From: Hirudinaria manillensis
Taxonomy: Eukaryota > Annelida > Clitellata > Hirudinida > Hirudinidae
DNA: 64,000 bases
NCBI GenBank assembly: GCA_034509925.1
Contig: CM067533.1
Span: 5,973,535 to 6,037,534 of the forward strand
Direction of reading: 5' to 3'
The position numbers were made by a program, and so were the translations under genes. The notes under the pieces were generated by a model. That model saw only the letters and a list, made by a program, of their open reading frames with translations. It made no database searches and was not told the origin of the DNA. Positions 40,701 through 54,500 of the stretch are shown one piece after another. Numbering within the stretch: the stretch's first letter is position 1; every line of letters begins with the position of its first letter.

Positions 40701-43114
40701 CTGCCCACCCAATTTTTGCGAATCAAAAACTAATTTGCAACCAAAGTTCTCTTCTTGATGACGTCACGGAGGATGAAGATTTTCCAGGCAGACGACTTGA
40801 GATCCTTTCCAACAATGCTCCAACCGCATCTGTCCTCGAAGAAAATCCAGGATGGAAAGTCCTGAGCTTCAGTTGGTCTTTTCAATAGTGATGATGATGA
40901 TGATGATGACGACGATGACAATGATGATGATGATGATTGATAATGACGACGACGACCGGCAAATACAACAGACTCCAGAAATCATTTCAACAAACTAATC
41001 AAAGCTAAAAATTTCGACTTTAACCAAAGGCAACCAAATATTTCGGAGTAAAATTTGGACGAGAATTTAAAATTTTTAAAGAACTTCGTAAATGTCAGCT
41101 TTTAAATTCAAGGAAAGTTTTAATTGTTTGGTTTTTGAAAAGTTCAATTAGTCTGAAATAAAACAACAACAAAATTATTATAAACAAAAACAAAAAAAAT
41201 CCAACCCTCTTAAATGGGGAAAAGAAAATTCTGAATGAACCGTTAATGATTTTTACTAATCGCATCATCTTCGAAGCCAAATAAAAATGTCGAAAATCAT
41301 TTTTTGAGGTGTTTTAAAGTATTTATTCGCAATTTTCTTTTTAAAATTTTCTAAAAAAAATTCGAACCCGCGCGCATTTCGGGCACATCTGAGAGACTCG
41401 TATCCTTCCTTGCGTGATGTCGTTTCCATGGCAACGTCATTCAAGTGCATGCTGAAATTGAAACCACAAGAAAATCCAGCTACTCCAGTGGACTTCCCTT
41501 TCAAAATGAACTTCGCAGTTCTACAAAAACGATTTCGAGATCTAAAAACGGCTCTCGGAATCGAAACTAAGTGCGAACATTTCCACCGCAGATCCGTGTT
41601 TTGCGTCATTTTCGCCCAAATTAAAGCCATAATCAGGAAATAATATTAGCAGCAAAAGTCTTAAAATTGCCTCAGAGCTTCCTTTTGTGCAGCGTCTGTC
41701 AGATGATCAAACGATGCGCTCTAAAACAAGAATTCCGAGCTTTTTTGCGAGTAAATGAATTTTGGTTTTAAATATTTTATTTTCAAAATTTTAGGATAAA
41801 ATATTTCCTCTTGAAATCTTTTTTTAATACGAACACATTTGTCATACATATTACATCGATACGATTACGTTGTAAAGGCATTACCTAAAATATATAAAAA
41901 AATATTTTTAATTCATAGGAGAAATAACGAAGTTATTGAAAAGCGGATAACGTCATGACTTATTCTTGACTTTAATGCTAATTTTGACATGATAACACTT
42001 CAACACATCTACTTTTTTTCGTTAATTTTCGACAAAATCATTTCGAATGACGAGTAATTAGGCAAAATAAGAGAAGCCGAATACTTAAAAATATTTAAAG
42101 TCTCCCATATGCCGCTAAAGCATTTTAAAGGCACCTGATCTCAGCCGTAAATATGACTTAGCAACTCGAAATCTGGGCGCTCAGCTCAAACCGAAACCGA
42201 AAGCAAAAGGCAAAGAACAAAAACCAATTACGTTAATTCCATTCAAAAGTGCTTCTGTTAGCATTGGCACGGAAGGCCTCATGTCGTCTCTTGATTCCAA
42301 CTTAACGAGGTCATTCAATCTGCAGTCCTTGCCTTTTGTCTTCGTGGCACTTTCCTTGCCAAACTTTGGCCTGCTCTCGAAGCGATCTTGGGTTGTTTTT
42401 TTTCTTTGTTTTTTCATTTTTTTGGACCAATTCTAAAGACGTTTTCGGAGAAATTCGTTGCTCCAATTTCTTGATCGATCGTGTTCTTGTAGGAATTTTG
42501 AAGCAAGTTTGATGGCCTGAGAGCTGCAACGTTATCTTCGTACGTTGCTATTATTGTCCTTTCTTTGGTTAAAGTGATTGTCATTGAGTCCTGAACGTTT
42601 CAATCATTCGTGACCACAGTTTTTGTTTTATTTGATAATATTTTTTGCTAAGCATTTGTCTCTTTTCGCTCAGCTTCTTTTTTCTGAAGATCATTTTTGA
42701 TTGATTCCAATGTTCTTTGAGTGATTCAACCAATCAATATTAATTGGTTGATAATCAGTTTAAGTTGTTTGTACGTCTTCAATCAAGTTTTTTTTTGATT
42801 GACGTTCCATTCGCATCTTTTTGCATTTTTTTGCGCAAAATTCCTCGGACAATCCTTGTTTGCCTTCGGGCAACTTCGACGAAAACCTAGGAGTTCGGCC
42901 GCATTTTTTGATTCATAATAAATTTTTTGCTTGCTGGGGAAGGTCGACTGCTATTATTGCTATTATTACTATTATTATCATCATCATAATCGTCATCGTC
43001 GTCGTCGTCATTGCGATAATTTTATTCTCATTTTCGTCTTCAAAGTCGTTGTTCATTCAACAACAACATAAGTGATTCTTTGGGTGACCTATGGGCAGAG
43101 ACTCTAGATTACAA
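35383..43114. other. Intergenic or intronic stretch without supported genes
   Basis: About 7.7 kb of AT-rich sequence. Frames up to 128 codons exist but are low-complexity or lack any domain. Small repeats include CAT/CGT arrays at 36538-36625, GTATCT-type imperfect repeats at 36770-36870, (AAT)n at 37706-37757, a GGGTGGGT run at 40432-40458, a twice-repeated TGTCTCCCTA...TGGATGTCTCCGTC phrase at 40619-40700, (GAT)n at 40889-40935 and a (TCA/TCG)n run at 42975-43012. Part of it may be 5' exons or introns of the minus-strand gene at 34696-35382. Confidence 0.45.
37706..37757. repeat. Microsatellite (AAT)n
   Basis: About 17 AAT units followed by an AACAGTGACAGCGGT interruption and a few more units. 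Confidence 0.93.
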
Positions 43115-43357
43115 ATAATAATAATGATAATAATAATAATATCATTATTATTAATAATGATAATAATAATAATATCATTATTATTAATAATGATAATAAT
43201 AATAATATCATTATTATTAATAATGATAATAATAATAATATCATTATTATTAATAATGATAATAATAATAATATCATTATTATTAATAATGATAATAATA
43301 ATAATATCATTATTATTAATAATGATAATAATAATAATATCATTATTATTATTGTAT
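43115..43357. repeat. 33-bp palindromic minisatellite, 7 units
   Basis: Seven nearly identical 33-bp units. Each contains AATAATGATA and, about 10 bases later, its exact reverse complement TATCATTATT, so every unit can fold into a hairpin. All six frames show an 11-residue period. Confidence 0.93.
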
Positions 43358-46300
43358 ATATTATTTATTATTGAATAATAATATCTTATAATATTAATCC
43401 CGTAAAAGTGGCTCTTTCCAGGCATGAAACACCCGCGTAATCCTTTCCAGCTCCTGTTGCTCAGACGTTCTCCTCCGAAGACCTGGCGATGATTTGTGGA
43501 ATAAATCCCTGGAGTAAGCGATTACTGAATTACAGTGTACGAAAGTTATTACTTTATGAATGAGAAAATTACAATAACACTAAAGAAATAATTTAATAAA
43601 ATTTCATCGCAAAAAAGAAATTAATGGGCAGTTTAAATTCGAAAAAAATGAGAGAATTTATTTCTAATTGTCTCAAAGACTGATGTCCAATCAGTTGCAA
43701 GCATCTGTCCTCTGTATCTAATCGAGCATCACAATGGGATTCAGTGATAGGAGCACTTACGACATCTGTCGGAAATCAATGAATGGAAGAAAATATTTGA
43801 ACGCTGAAAACATGTTATCGAACGATTCGATTCATATTTTAATCCAGCCGTGTGTCATTCCATCTTTTCGGCGGTGAGAAATTATCATAAATCATTAATT
43901 TATTAATTTATTCGTGTATTCTTCTACGTAGATGGACTTCGTTTGCATAGAGTCCTTTAATTGCATGTAATTATGTCATTTTATAGCCACGCAAATCCAT
44001 TTCCTTTGTGGCAACGCAAGGGTTGCGAACGAGACACAACAAGACTGTAGAATGTGACCGCTTGGGCTAACTTGAAACAAATATCGTTCATTTATCGAAT
44101 GTTTTAGCTAATTTCTTGATTAATTTAGAGAATATTTTTATAAGTCTGGAAAGACGAATTTACTCCGACACGGGGAAATAAAAAAGATATTAAATTTATT
44201 TTATTCCAAATATTATTTCCCGTTAAATCAAAACTTTCGGACCAGCGAGTGGATAGCTGGAGAAAGGATGAAAGATTTCTTTAATTTTGCGTTGTTTACT
44301 CGACCAATCCGGTCGTGGAGCGTGGCTCGTGTTGTTTTTTATGCGACGAGACCAACAAATCAGAAATTAAAGTAGTCCGGCGGATGAACACGTAGGAACC
44401 TCGGGTGGAATGAGTCGGAGAGAGTTGCACGGCGGTCGTACGAATGTCCTCACTCGACGTACGATTGTCCTGTCGTAAAGCGGAGACGTCTTTCTCCATT
44501 TCAGAAGAAGACCGGCGAAACGAATTTTGCGAGAGAATATTTTCTCTGCTCGAGTTTTTTTATTTTTCATTTCTATGAAATTCTTGCTTCTATCTGTTCC
44601 TTTTCTGCGGCAATTCTCTTCGTCTCAAATGCAACATCATCCGTCTCGTGCGGTGTCGTCAACGTTGTTATTGAGAGTGGAAACAGTTTCGAAAAAAAAG
44701 AAGACCGGTTTCCTTTTTTGAAAGCCACGTGAAGATTGGAAGGAAACGTTCCTTTGCCTTCGTGAGTGTCACCTAATTGTTCCTCATTAACGGAAGCTTC
44801 TCACCTTCTTCTGTCTCCTTTCATCCAGTCTTACAGTCTCTTTTGCGAGTGTTCTCCTCTTTCAATTGTCTCGCTTGTCAAACTCGACGTCTCGTCTTCA
44901 TGACGACCCAAAGGTCGTCAACAATTGGGTCGTCTCGTTACAGATTCGTCTGACGAATAATCGGCCATTGAGCACCCAATTATAAGCACAAGTACCTTCG
45001 AAAATATTCGGCTCGAAAACAAAACCCGAACGGAAGACGGCGCATTTAGATGCAAATGTCTCCCAGTAATGCATCCATATTTGCTCTATTTCTTGCCCTC
45101 TCGGCCTCATCTTCCTCGTCGTCGTCTTCATTCCGCCCGTTCTTCCTAAACGGATGCGCGGAAGATTTCCAGGAATGGAGCGGGACTTCAAAGAAGGGAA
45201 ATTATGCATGCGTCTTTAGCATGGTCAACTGATTTCTCTCACAAAAGTCGAAAGAGGGCTTTCCTCATGTGCTTTCCTTTTTCTAATTTTTCCAGTCCCC
45301 TAACCGGACGGACTTCGTGCATCCTTCTCGGCATCCCTTTCCGTCCCTCCGCGACTATTTCCCTATTCTTCGGTCGGCGGAAAACGATTGAAATAAATTG
45401 TGGTCAAAAATTAACATGAGAATTTAAGCCGCGTGACGAAGCGGTTTTTAAGCTTATCCAAACGCGACTGATGGCTCCCCATGACGGATGGGCAGTTGCT
45501 AAATTATTTTCCATCTCTTTCCTTCAAAGATCGGATGGAAAAGCGGACGGAGGCAGGCGCTCAACAGCGTATTCCACACTCGAATGACTGTCATTGTTCA
45601 TGTGTTCATCTTCCAAAGCAATCATCTGGAATGATTCATGGACGGAAGTTTATCAAGGTGTAAAAAGATGGCAAATGACGCGCTAGAAAGTAATGCTCTG
45701 AGTCAAACGGTCTTAAGTCATGTCCGCGCCAAGATTCGAATGAACTCCTGGAGAAGAGCCCTTCAGCGATGCCAATATTAACCATTATTATTGGGTTAAA
45801 TTAATTTATTTCTCCTTTTATTTATTTATGTACTAGTTATTGCGCTAGTCATATTAATTAACTTACAACGGTGACTAATTTGTTGAATTATGATAATTAG
45901 TAATAACTAATAATAATTATCGAAGCAGTAGCTTCATAAAATCTCTAATAAAGCCCTTCCTCTCCCTAAAACACCATTCCATCTGCAAAAAAAATTCTTC
46001 AAATTCTCAACAAGACTTTTAAAGTCGAACCCAACGAACTAAATTTTTTTTTAAACCAGAGAAAATCACCATCAGATAGAAATATTAATAACAAAAACTG
46101 AGAGCAGCAAGTTGATGGCATTTGCAGAGTCCGCGTCTATACCCCAGGAGATCGTAAAGCACACAACGGCAGATTGCGAGGTATTTACTGGTATCTACTG
46201 AATATCGGATTCGATAGAACGAGAGTTGTCAATCAACATCGCTGCTCAATATGTCGGGAACTTCCATGCATCTAGATGCTAGAACAGAGGCACCATATGT

Positions 46301-48270
46301 TCTTTCAAATTTTCAAATCGTAAGTTCTTGCTTGTAATGTCTTGGATCAAATTTGGAATATTCTTTCTACCTCCTATCATCTCGAACTGCTTTGAGTACT
46401 TGTGCGTCTAAAATATTTGCTTAAATAGATTTTTTTTTAAATGTTGGTTTCATAAAATTTGCTATAGTTTGAAAGTAGTTTGCAAAACTACCACCGTCAA
46501 GAAAATGCCAAATTTCATTGAATTTTCATTTTGACTAAAGGAAAAGTTAGGGCTACTTCTAAACGCAGTTTAAAAACAGATTGATGGGGGCACGAGAACC
46601 AAGTTGCTCCGAGCAACCCAAATTTTTGGGGCAGGGTCACGGGTGTCGTGATGCCAAGGTCAACCAAGTCCCAAAAATCTAATTCATGGGCGCTCACGTC
46701 TAAAAAGCAGCGGCGCTCGAAATAATCCATTTGATCATGGAGTTCTAAATTCGTTCTTTAGCGTTCGAAACGGGGGACTTGAAAAGCAATGCTATCTGTG
46801 TAAAATGTTGCTGAACATGCGATAGCAATGCGCATCTCATTTGATAAGCGGGCGGAAGAGAAAGAGAAAAAAAGCAAGCATTCCTGGTTCTTGAATGGGT
46901 AGAAAAAGTTGTTTATCTTTTGAAAAATTCGGGATTTTTCTCCGGAAGAGGAGGAAAAAAAATGTCGAAATTCTGCTTCGTAGAGAAAGAATTATCGAAC
47001 ATCAACATCGAACACAACTGCTAAAGAGCTGCAACGCATAAGGAGGTCTTAAATCTGGGAAAGTGTGCCAGCCTGTCACGGAAGTTATGAGCAGATAGAG
47101 CCGATAATGTCTGTTATCGTTATGAACGAGCCATATTAAAATGGAAGACATATCGCCGGGAACGCAAGATATCTTAGTACGGAGGATGAAATGGGGACTA
47201 GATAGGCATAAAATTGAGGGGCGTGAAACATTAATTTGTGTCTCCGAGAGCTTAATTGACTTCTCCCCCCGAGTATGGATTGACCCCGAGCCTCGAAAGG
47301 TCATTTGACCCAAGTTAAGAAGAAATATGAAGCTAAATGAAGTTATTCTTTCGACCTAAAACAAGTCTTATGGAGGTCAGCCTCAGCCCGTATATTGATG
47401 GATTAGAAGCACGAAATCATGTACAAATGCTTCTCCGGGCATCATCGACGGTGGAGCGACGAGGCACGGAAATCACTTTATCCATTCCTCCATGTTCTCA
47501 ACTCCTTTTCCAGGCAACTACAAAACCACTGAACCGAAACAACCCACGCTCCACCGCAAACGGTTCGGAATTCAAACCTCCTTCCCGAGAGATCCACGAG
47601 CGGGACTTGAAAACAACCGTTTGCTATTTTCGAACGATCCGATGCAACTCGAGCCGATAAAAAAATTGAATCTCCTGCAATTTTCTTCTCGCCGAGAGTT
47701 TATAAAATAGAAAAAAAAAGTAACACCAGCAGGAAATTGTGTCGAAGGGCTCGTCGAGTGCCCGTGGCTCATTAGCTTTGCAAACTCGAGCGTAAAATCG
47801 CCATTTTCTCAAAATCTTGTTTTGAAATGACGAAATAAGTTCCGAGTCACTTTGAAGTTGTTAAAATAAATTTAATGAGCATTAAATTCCACCTTTAAAT
47901 CATAAAAATGTCATGGAACGAATAACAAAGAACGCGGAAAAGAAATTAATTTAAACAACTATTAATAAAAGCAAGTCAAAATGACATCTTCAAAGAGATC
48001 CAAAATTCGAGAGATTCTAGATTAAAGCCGACAAGAGAGAGTATATAGTCATGAACAAGTTCTTAACAAGATATAAAACCACCATATTTTATATAAGAAA
48101 AAAAAAAACGTAATTGAATTCTCGATAATGGAATGTCATAACAAGTTAACAACGAAAATAATCACCACCAAAACGATTGCGTGCAGATGAACGATTGAAA
48201 ATCGAAATTACAATTTCCAATAAAAACAAATCCGAGCAAAAAACAAAGCGCGAAGTGACGAACATACGAC
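43358..48270. other. Intergenic stretch downstream of bark, no supported gene
   Basis: No frame above about 107 codons and none with a recognisable domain on either strand. The part next to 48270 presumably includes the bark 3' UTR; I did not find a clear AATAAA on the minus strand in the 400 bp below the stop codon. Confidence 0.5.
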
Positions 48271-48880
48271 CTAGATGAAAGTCGCATCGAGCGGCGGTCT
48301 CGGCATTTTACTTTTCCTATCCTCGGACGAGGTGAAATCCGAGGGATTGGAAGGATTGGACGTTTGGAATTTAAGACCGGGGGAGAATCTGACCGACGGC
48401 GATTTGACTCCGTTCGACGAACTGCTCTGCCTGGGCTTCGCGGGCCACCGGTTACCGAGGTCGGGCACTCCGCTCATCCAGTCCGGACTACGTTCGTCCG
48501 CGTAGGGTGGAAGGACGGATGTTCGGGGCTCGTCGCCGTAGAAACCGTCGTTGCTCGTTCCGTTGGCTCTTCCCGCTCGATAGTAAAGATCTCTATCTCT
48601 GAGATATTTGTTGGGGCTTAAAGTGGAAATCTCGTTCTCGACACCGTTCCTCCGTCGTTCGTCGAAGCCGTTGATCTTTACGGCGGCGGAGTCCGAGTCG
48701 CTCCCTCCGGGTTTCGCGGACCTCCTTCGTCCAACTGGAATCTTGAAGTTGGAACTCGAGGAAGTCGACGGAATTTTAACCTTCGAACCCAAATCGGTGC
48801 TGGAATCTTCGAGGGTCACGCCAGAGATGTTGATGAACTGATTGTGACTCAAAGGAAGCGGTTTGGCATAATGAGACAGT
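48271..48880 (-). CDS. bark: bark exon 22: cytoplasmic tail and stop
   Basis: About 202 residues of low-complexity, Ser/Arg/Pro-rich tail (examples: IPSTSSSSNFKIPVGRRRS, VRFSPGLKFQTSNP) ending PPLDATFI and a stop at 48271-48273. The acceptor is CTGCAG. The final TFI fits a class I PDZ-ligand pattern (S/T-x-hydrophobic). Confidence 0.9.
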
Positions 48881-51458
48881 CTGCAGAACGATGATAATGG
48901 CAATAGTTTTAATATATATTTTGTAATAAATTTACAAATTAAGTTTAAATATCGCACAAATAAATAATCATATGAAAAAAAATGTCTATCTTTTTTGATC
49001 AATCTTATGACCTCCTTATGTATGTAAATAATAGTTGATGCCAAGTGACTTTCCAATCCAGTTTTTGTGTATTGTCTCATTTTGGGGCAATCCCTTGTGG
49101 TTCAGACTGGGTCTCAAACACGACTCATTTTGACAATTAGACAGCTTTTGCTTCAGAAAAATATGACAAAAGATGGATAAATAAACAAAAGACAAGAAGT
49201 CAAAGAAGTCGACATCAAATTTGCACGACTTGGAAGTCTCGAATCTCACCCTTCCAAGTCGTTGTCGGAAACGGTCGCCAAGTTGCTCCTCCTGGAATTT
49301 CTGAAGGATTCCCTCAAAAGTTCCTTTCTTTCGGACTTTTCTTCCTTCCTTTGCGAGGACTTGACGAAGGCGAGGACGGACAGAGGAGCCACGACGAGCA
49401 GGAGAATGCAGCCCGTGATGACGGCAGCCAAAATTATCGGAACCGGGTTCATTTGCGGAACGACGTAAGGACCTGAACGTACGGTTTAAAGGATAAATGA
49501 ATGAATCTGATTACCAATTATTACCAGTTTAACGTGCATTTACTTGTAGTTACATACGATGAGTTAATTAAAGTTGGTCGATAAAAATATGGTGCTTTTG
49601 AAATACTTTAAATTCGCAAATAATTCCAAATCTAAATTCCAATCCGCCGACTCTTCTCGCAGACGAAAGGAAGGAGCGAGCGACAGTCGACCCGTCCGAC
49701 GACGTAGTTCTGCAGCGAGGGGCACCTCGCGGAGCCGAAGTCCTCCTCGGAAAAGACCCAGGTCTGCCAGGAGGCGTCGTAGTTGAACTGGAACCGGGAC
49801 ACGACCTCCCCGAGTCCGGTCTCCCTCCCGGTCGGATTCCTCGCCCACGCGAGTCGCCCTCGGGTCTCCTGGAAAGAGTTTTCGACGCTCGAATCGAGGG
49901 AGCTAACGAGAAAGTCCGAGTTTTTGTTCGCAAAAATATTTTTAACGAATCATCTGTTTAATTATTTATTAGTAATACGATTTAACGACTATCATTATGG
50001 AAGTGTTAACGGATAAATCAGTCAATTAATTCTTAAACTGAAATTCAAAGGGCTTTCCAAAGCCACCTTAAAACTCACTCTGCATGTCTTGTCAGCAACA
50101 GCGTAGGGCACGGCTCCTCCGAAGTACCAATAACATTTGTTTCCATAAAACTTCCAGCCGGGATAACACTTTCCTGGTGCAATGACATTGAACATTGAAT
50201 TTATATTGTGAGGATTATTAATAACAATTATTAACAATATTAGTGTAATCATGTCATTATTAATAATATTAATGATTAATAATATTAATGTTATCATGTC
50301 ATCACTAATTTGAAATGTTTTTTTTATTATTATCAATTTTTTATAAAAATCAAAACATTTAGTTATGTGTGTGAGGCTGTCATTTGGAGTGAAAATAATG
50401 ACAAGGAACAAATCAGAACATAAGGAAGCCATTAATAATGTCAGAATGTGTCGTTATTCAAATGTCCTCGCGAGACCATCCGTCATCGTTAACAGTGCGC
50501 CGATGCGGGTTTGCGATTAATTCACGATTTAAAAGCTAATCAAGCAAATAAAACGCATCTAATTCCTTAATTATCGGGCATAAATCAGAAATTTCGAGAA
50601 AGAAACGTCTTAGATGTCTTACAACTTTAATAAGATTATTTGAGTTTGCAACATATTAGAAATAAAATTGGAATAACATTACAGCTCCAACATGACTGAC
50701 ATCCATAGCACATTACAAAGCAATCATCGATTGATTTAGGATGCAATCGTCGATTGATTTACGACTCAATCACCTTCCAAGACTGAGGAGTTGTCCATGA
50801 AGAAAGGTTCAAAGTCCACTTGGATGAGGTTCTCATCATCCCTTCTGTCCCAAATCCTTCCTGCAACGTAAGCCTTTTCTCCCCTGCCCCACCAGTTGTA
50901 AGTGGCAGCAACGGAGGGATACAAACCCTTCTCGTCGTTCATGTATCTGAGTGAGGAGGATTATCGTTACACGTATCGAGATACTGTGGTTGACTTTATT
51001 CATTGCTCTGTGGTTTTATTTATTTATTTGTTTATTTACTTGAAATGTGTGACAGAAAAAAAAAATTTTTGTCACTCTAAGGATTGAACCATGAAAACGT
51101 TTTGAGATAAAAATTGTTAATAACATTTCAATGTTTAGGCTACATAATCAAATCATCTAAGTTTTAATTTGAACATTAACATATTTATTAACAAAACTTG
51201 TAAATAATCATAAAAAATATCGTCAAAAAAAATCTGGAATAATAAGAAACAAAATGATGAAAATACTTGGTCCTGTTGAACATCACAATCTCATAAACAT
51301 TGTAAGGATTGAGTAGGAAGTTGTAGGAGATTCTGAACTGAGCAGATTTTAAGAAGAAGGTGCTTCGATTGAAAGAAGATGCCCAGTTGTTGTAGATGGC
51401 GTTCTTTGTGTATTGCTGGGTTATGGAGACCTGGAGAAGATTTTGATTTAGTTTTATA

Positions 51459-51548
<90 letters not shown>

Positions 51549-54500
51549 CGATTGATCTATCAATCCTTGATAATTGATTAATAAAATCACGGGTGGAAGG
51601 TAATGACAAAATGCAGAATTAATAATAATATTTTAAGGTAAAAACACCAACTACAATATATCTTTTAAAATTAAATAGGAAACTGCTTGATAACAAAATG
51701 AATTGAGATGTAAATTATTATTAATAAACAAATGACCGACCAATTCTTCGACTGAAGCATTCATAATGCATTGTCCGGTGTTGTTGTAAACAACGTTGTT
51801 TGTGAAGTTTAGTTGGATGCCAAAAGCAGAGAAAATGTTTCTGTATTCCACATCATTGTATGCGATGTAGTTGTATCTCACGTCAAAACCCTGAAACCTG
51901 TGACCTGGATCACAAAGAGGTTATTGAGATCAATTCACATAAGAAAAGGACTTTTTAATGATGCAATATTGTTTGTTCTTATTACTTTGACATTTTATAA
52001 ATTTAGCAAATCCATTTCCTAATGATATTCTATAAATAACATGGCAAATAAAAGCCCAAATTATAGTGATATTCCTTCTAGTATTACTTCCATTAAACAA
52101 ATAAATCATCATAACCACCACCGTCATCATCATCATCATCATCGTCATTGAAAGCATCACCAGTGCAACACCTTAGAATTCTCACCCTCTATGTAAAAGG
52201 CATGACCATGGGTGTTCCTGGTGATGACGTTGTTGGTGATGTTGGCATAAATCGCGACTTGATTGTCGCGCGTCGTCGTGTTGACGAAGACGCCGCCGGC
52301 GTTGTCGTCGATGTAGTTGTTGGCCAGCGTCATGAGCTTCGTATTCTGGATGTAAACGTCGATGACGCCCGGCATGGTGACGTTGAGGAGGCGCAGACCG
52401 CACCCGGTGATGTAGTTGGACTCAAAGGAGAGTCTCATGTTGTTCTCGCCAACGTTGTGAAAGAAAAATCCGCCACCCTCGTTGCGCGATATGAGATTCT
52501 TTGATATCAGCTGCACCTGGTTGGCCCCTTCAAGTCCAATGTAGAATGATGGATGGAGAGATGGAAGATATGCATTAAATTAGGGTACTTATATTGCTGA
52601 AGTATATCATTAATACATATTCCATAAAAGAAAAAATAGTGTTCCTAAAACATTATATAAAGAATATGACTTGATACAATCAAAACACAACCTTACAGAG
52701 GAGAGCTACATAAATGGAAGCACCCCTGAAACTATGTCTACTGTGCTATAATAAGTTACTTACAGCTATAATTAAGTTTACAATTACAATCACGTTTACA
52801 ATTACATTTACAATTACATTTACAATTACAACCAAGATGTGCACTGACCAATGTTTGGTCTCCACAGGCCTGAAATTGGAATGGTGACGACTTCAGCTAC
52901 GAACCCGTAATCCCTGTAACCCGGGGAGGCCTTCATCCTCACCGTAATCGTGTCGTAAAGCAGTCCAGAAACGTAAAACTTTTTCAGATCTCGGAGGGTG
53001 CTTTCAGAATTTATTCGTCCGATGAGCAAACTTTCTTCCACGAATTCGCTGTTGTAAATTTCGATTGCATTTTCGTACATCGTATCGTTGAACAGGTTGA
53101 CCTGTTGTAGCAATTAAAATCTTTAAATAACAAAAATAATAATAATTATTATTATTTAATAAAAAATTTTTATTTAAAATCACCACGATCTTCAATCTAA
53201 ACTCTAAATTTCAAGATCATGTGATGGGAAAAAAGGACTAAAAAAAAAATTCTTCACCTGCAAGAATCGGATGCCGATGGTTTTCCTTGGCTGTTTACTT
53301 CTCAATATCTTCACGCAGTCCACAGTTTGAAAGTCATATTTGAAGTATAACAGCGACCTGTCAGTTACTTTTAGCAGTTTCTCAACGGTACACATCCTGA
53401 TGAAACCGTAGGCATCGTAAGGTACTCGATTTTGGATTAACGGCACGAAAGCCGATTCGGCCGAATCGGTGGATTGGCCGTTTAGCGAAACGATGCCGAT
53501 AGCGTAACCGTTGTTATTTTGAATGACGTTGTTGGAGATGGAAAACCTGTCTATGGCTGCCACGTACTCTATGGCATTCCAAAGACAGTTTTGAATGCTA
53601 ATCTGATTCGCCTCTGGAGTCTTGAAAATACCTTCGACGGCAGCGGATCTTTTACCGTGTAGGCGACCTGCTCCATAAATGTCGACTTGTTCCATTCTGA
53701 TGAAGTCGTAAGTCATCTGTCCGCTTTCAAACGTGGGCAAGTTGAACCTTATAGATCCCCAATAGTCGAGATCATCTGGAATGTTTCTTGCACCGCATCT
53801 GATGAAAACGTAGCGCCTGGTGACCATGCACTCGGGAAGTGCGTAATTGATCCTTCTCCGACACTCCTCCACTCCCGACTCTCTCCCGTCACAAATGAAG
53901 CTCTCCCTCCAGTACCACTCTATGAGCTGTTCGTGCATTTTAGGATAACCGAGTACGAATATGTCGTAGAACGGACTCCTAAAGACGGCCGAATTACTCG
54001 CTTCGAATCCCATCGACCTACAGAATACCTCGGCCGTACGTTCGTTGAAGCTGTCGTCGCAGACCAAAGACCATCTCTTTTCGGTATTGTTGTAAATTTC
54101 AATAAAACCTTCGTTCTTGTTCAACTTTCCATCCCTCAGACGTATTTGATAGCCAAGTTTCACATCTATATCGGGATGATTCACCTTCTTTTTTAAACCA
54201 CTTTCCGTTTGTCCCGGTATCGATGCATTGGCTCCTGATGGTATAGGCGCGAAGCTAATCCTATCGTTTTGGTTACCGATAATGGACAGCGATCCCAGGG
54301 ATAATATTCCTACGTTGGGATAAAATAGCATCTTAACTCCAGCCTCTATTATCAGTTGGAATCCGGGCATGACAGTCAAGTCGGATGCCACCAAGTAAGG
54401 CGAGTCGCGCTTCTTTAAAATTAAATTTTCATTTATTCGACCGCCCAGTGGCTTGTTAAGGTCCAAAACAGGTCGATACTTTGGTCCGACATACGGGTAC

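Noticed and set aside
43115-43357. CRISPR-like regular spacing
   Set aside because: Units are directly adjacent with no unique spacers, and the genome is eukaryotic; it is a minisatellite.
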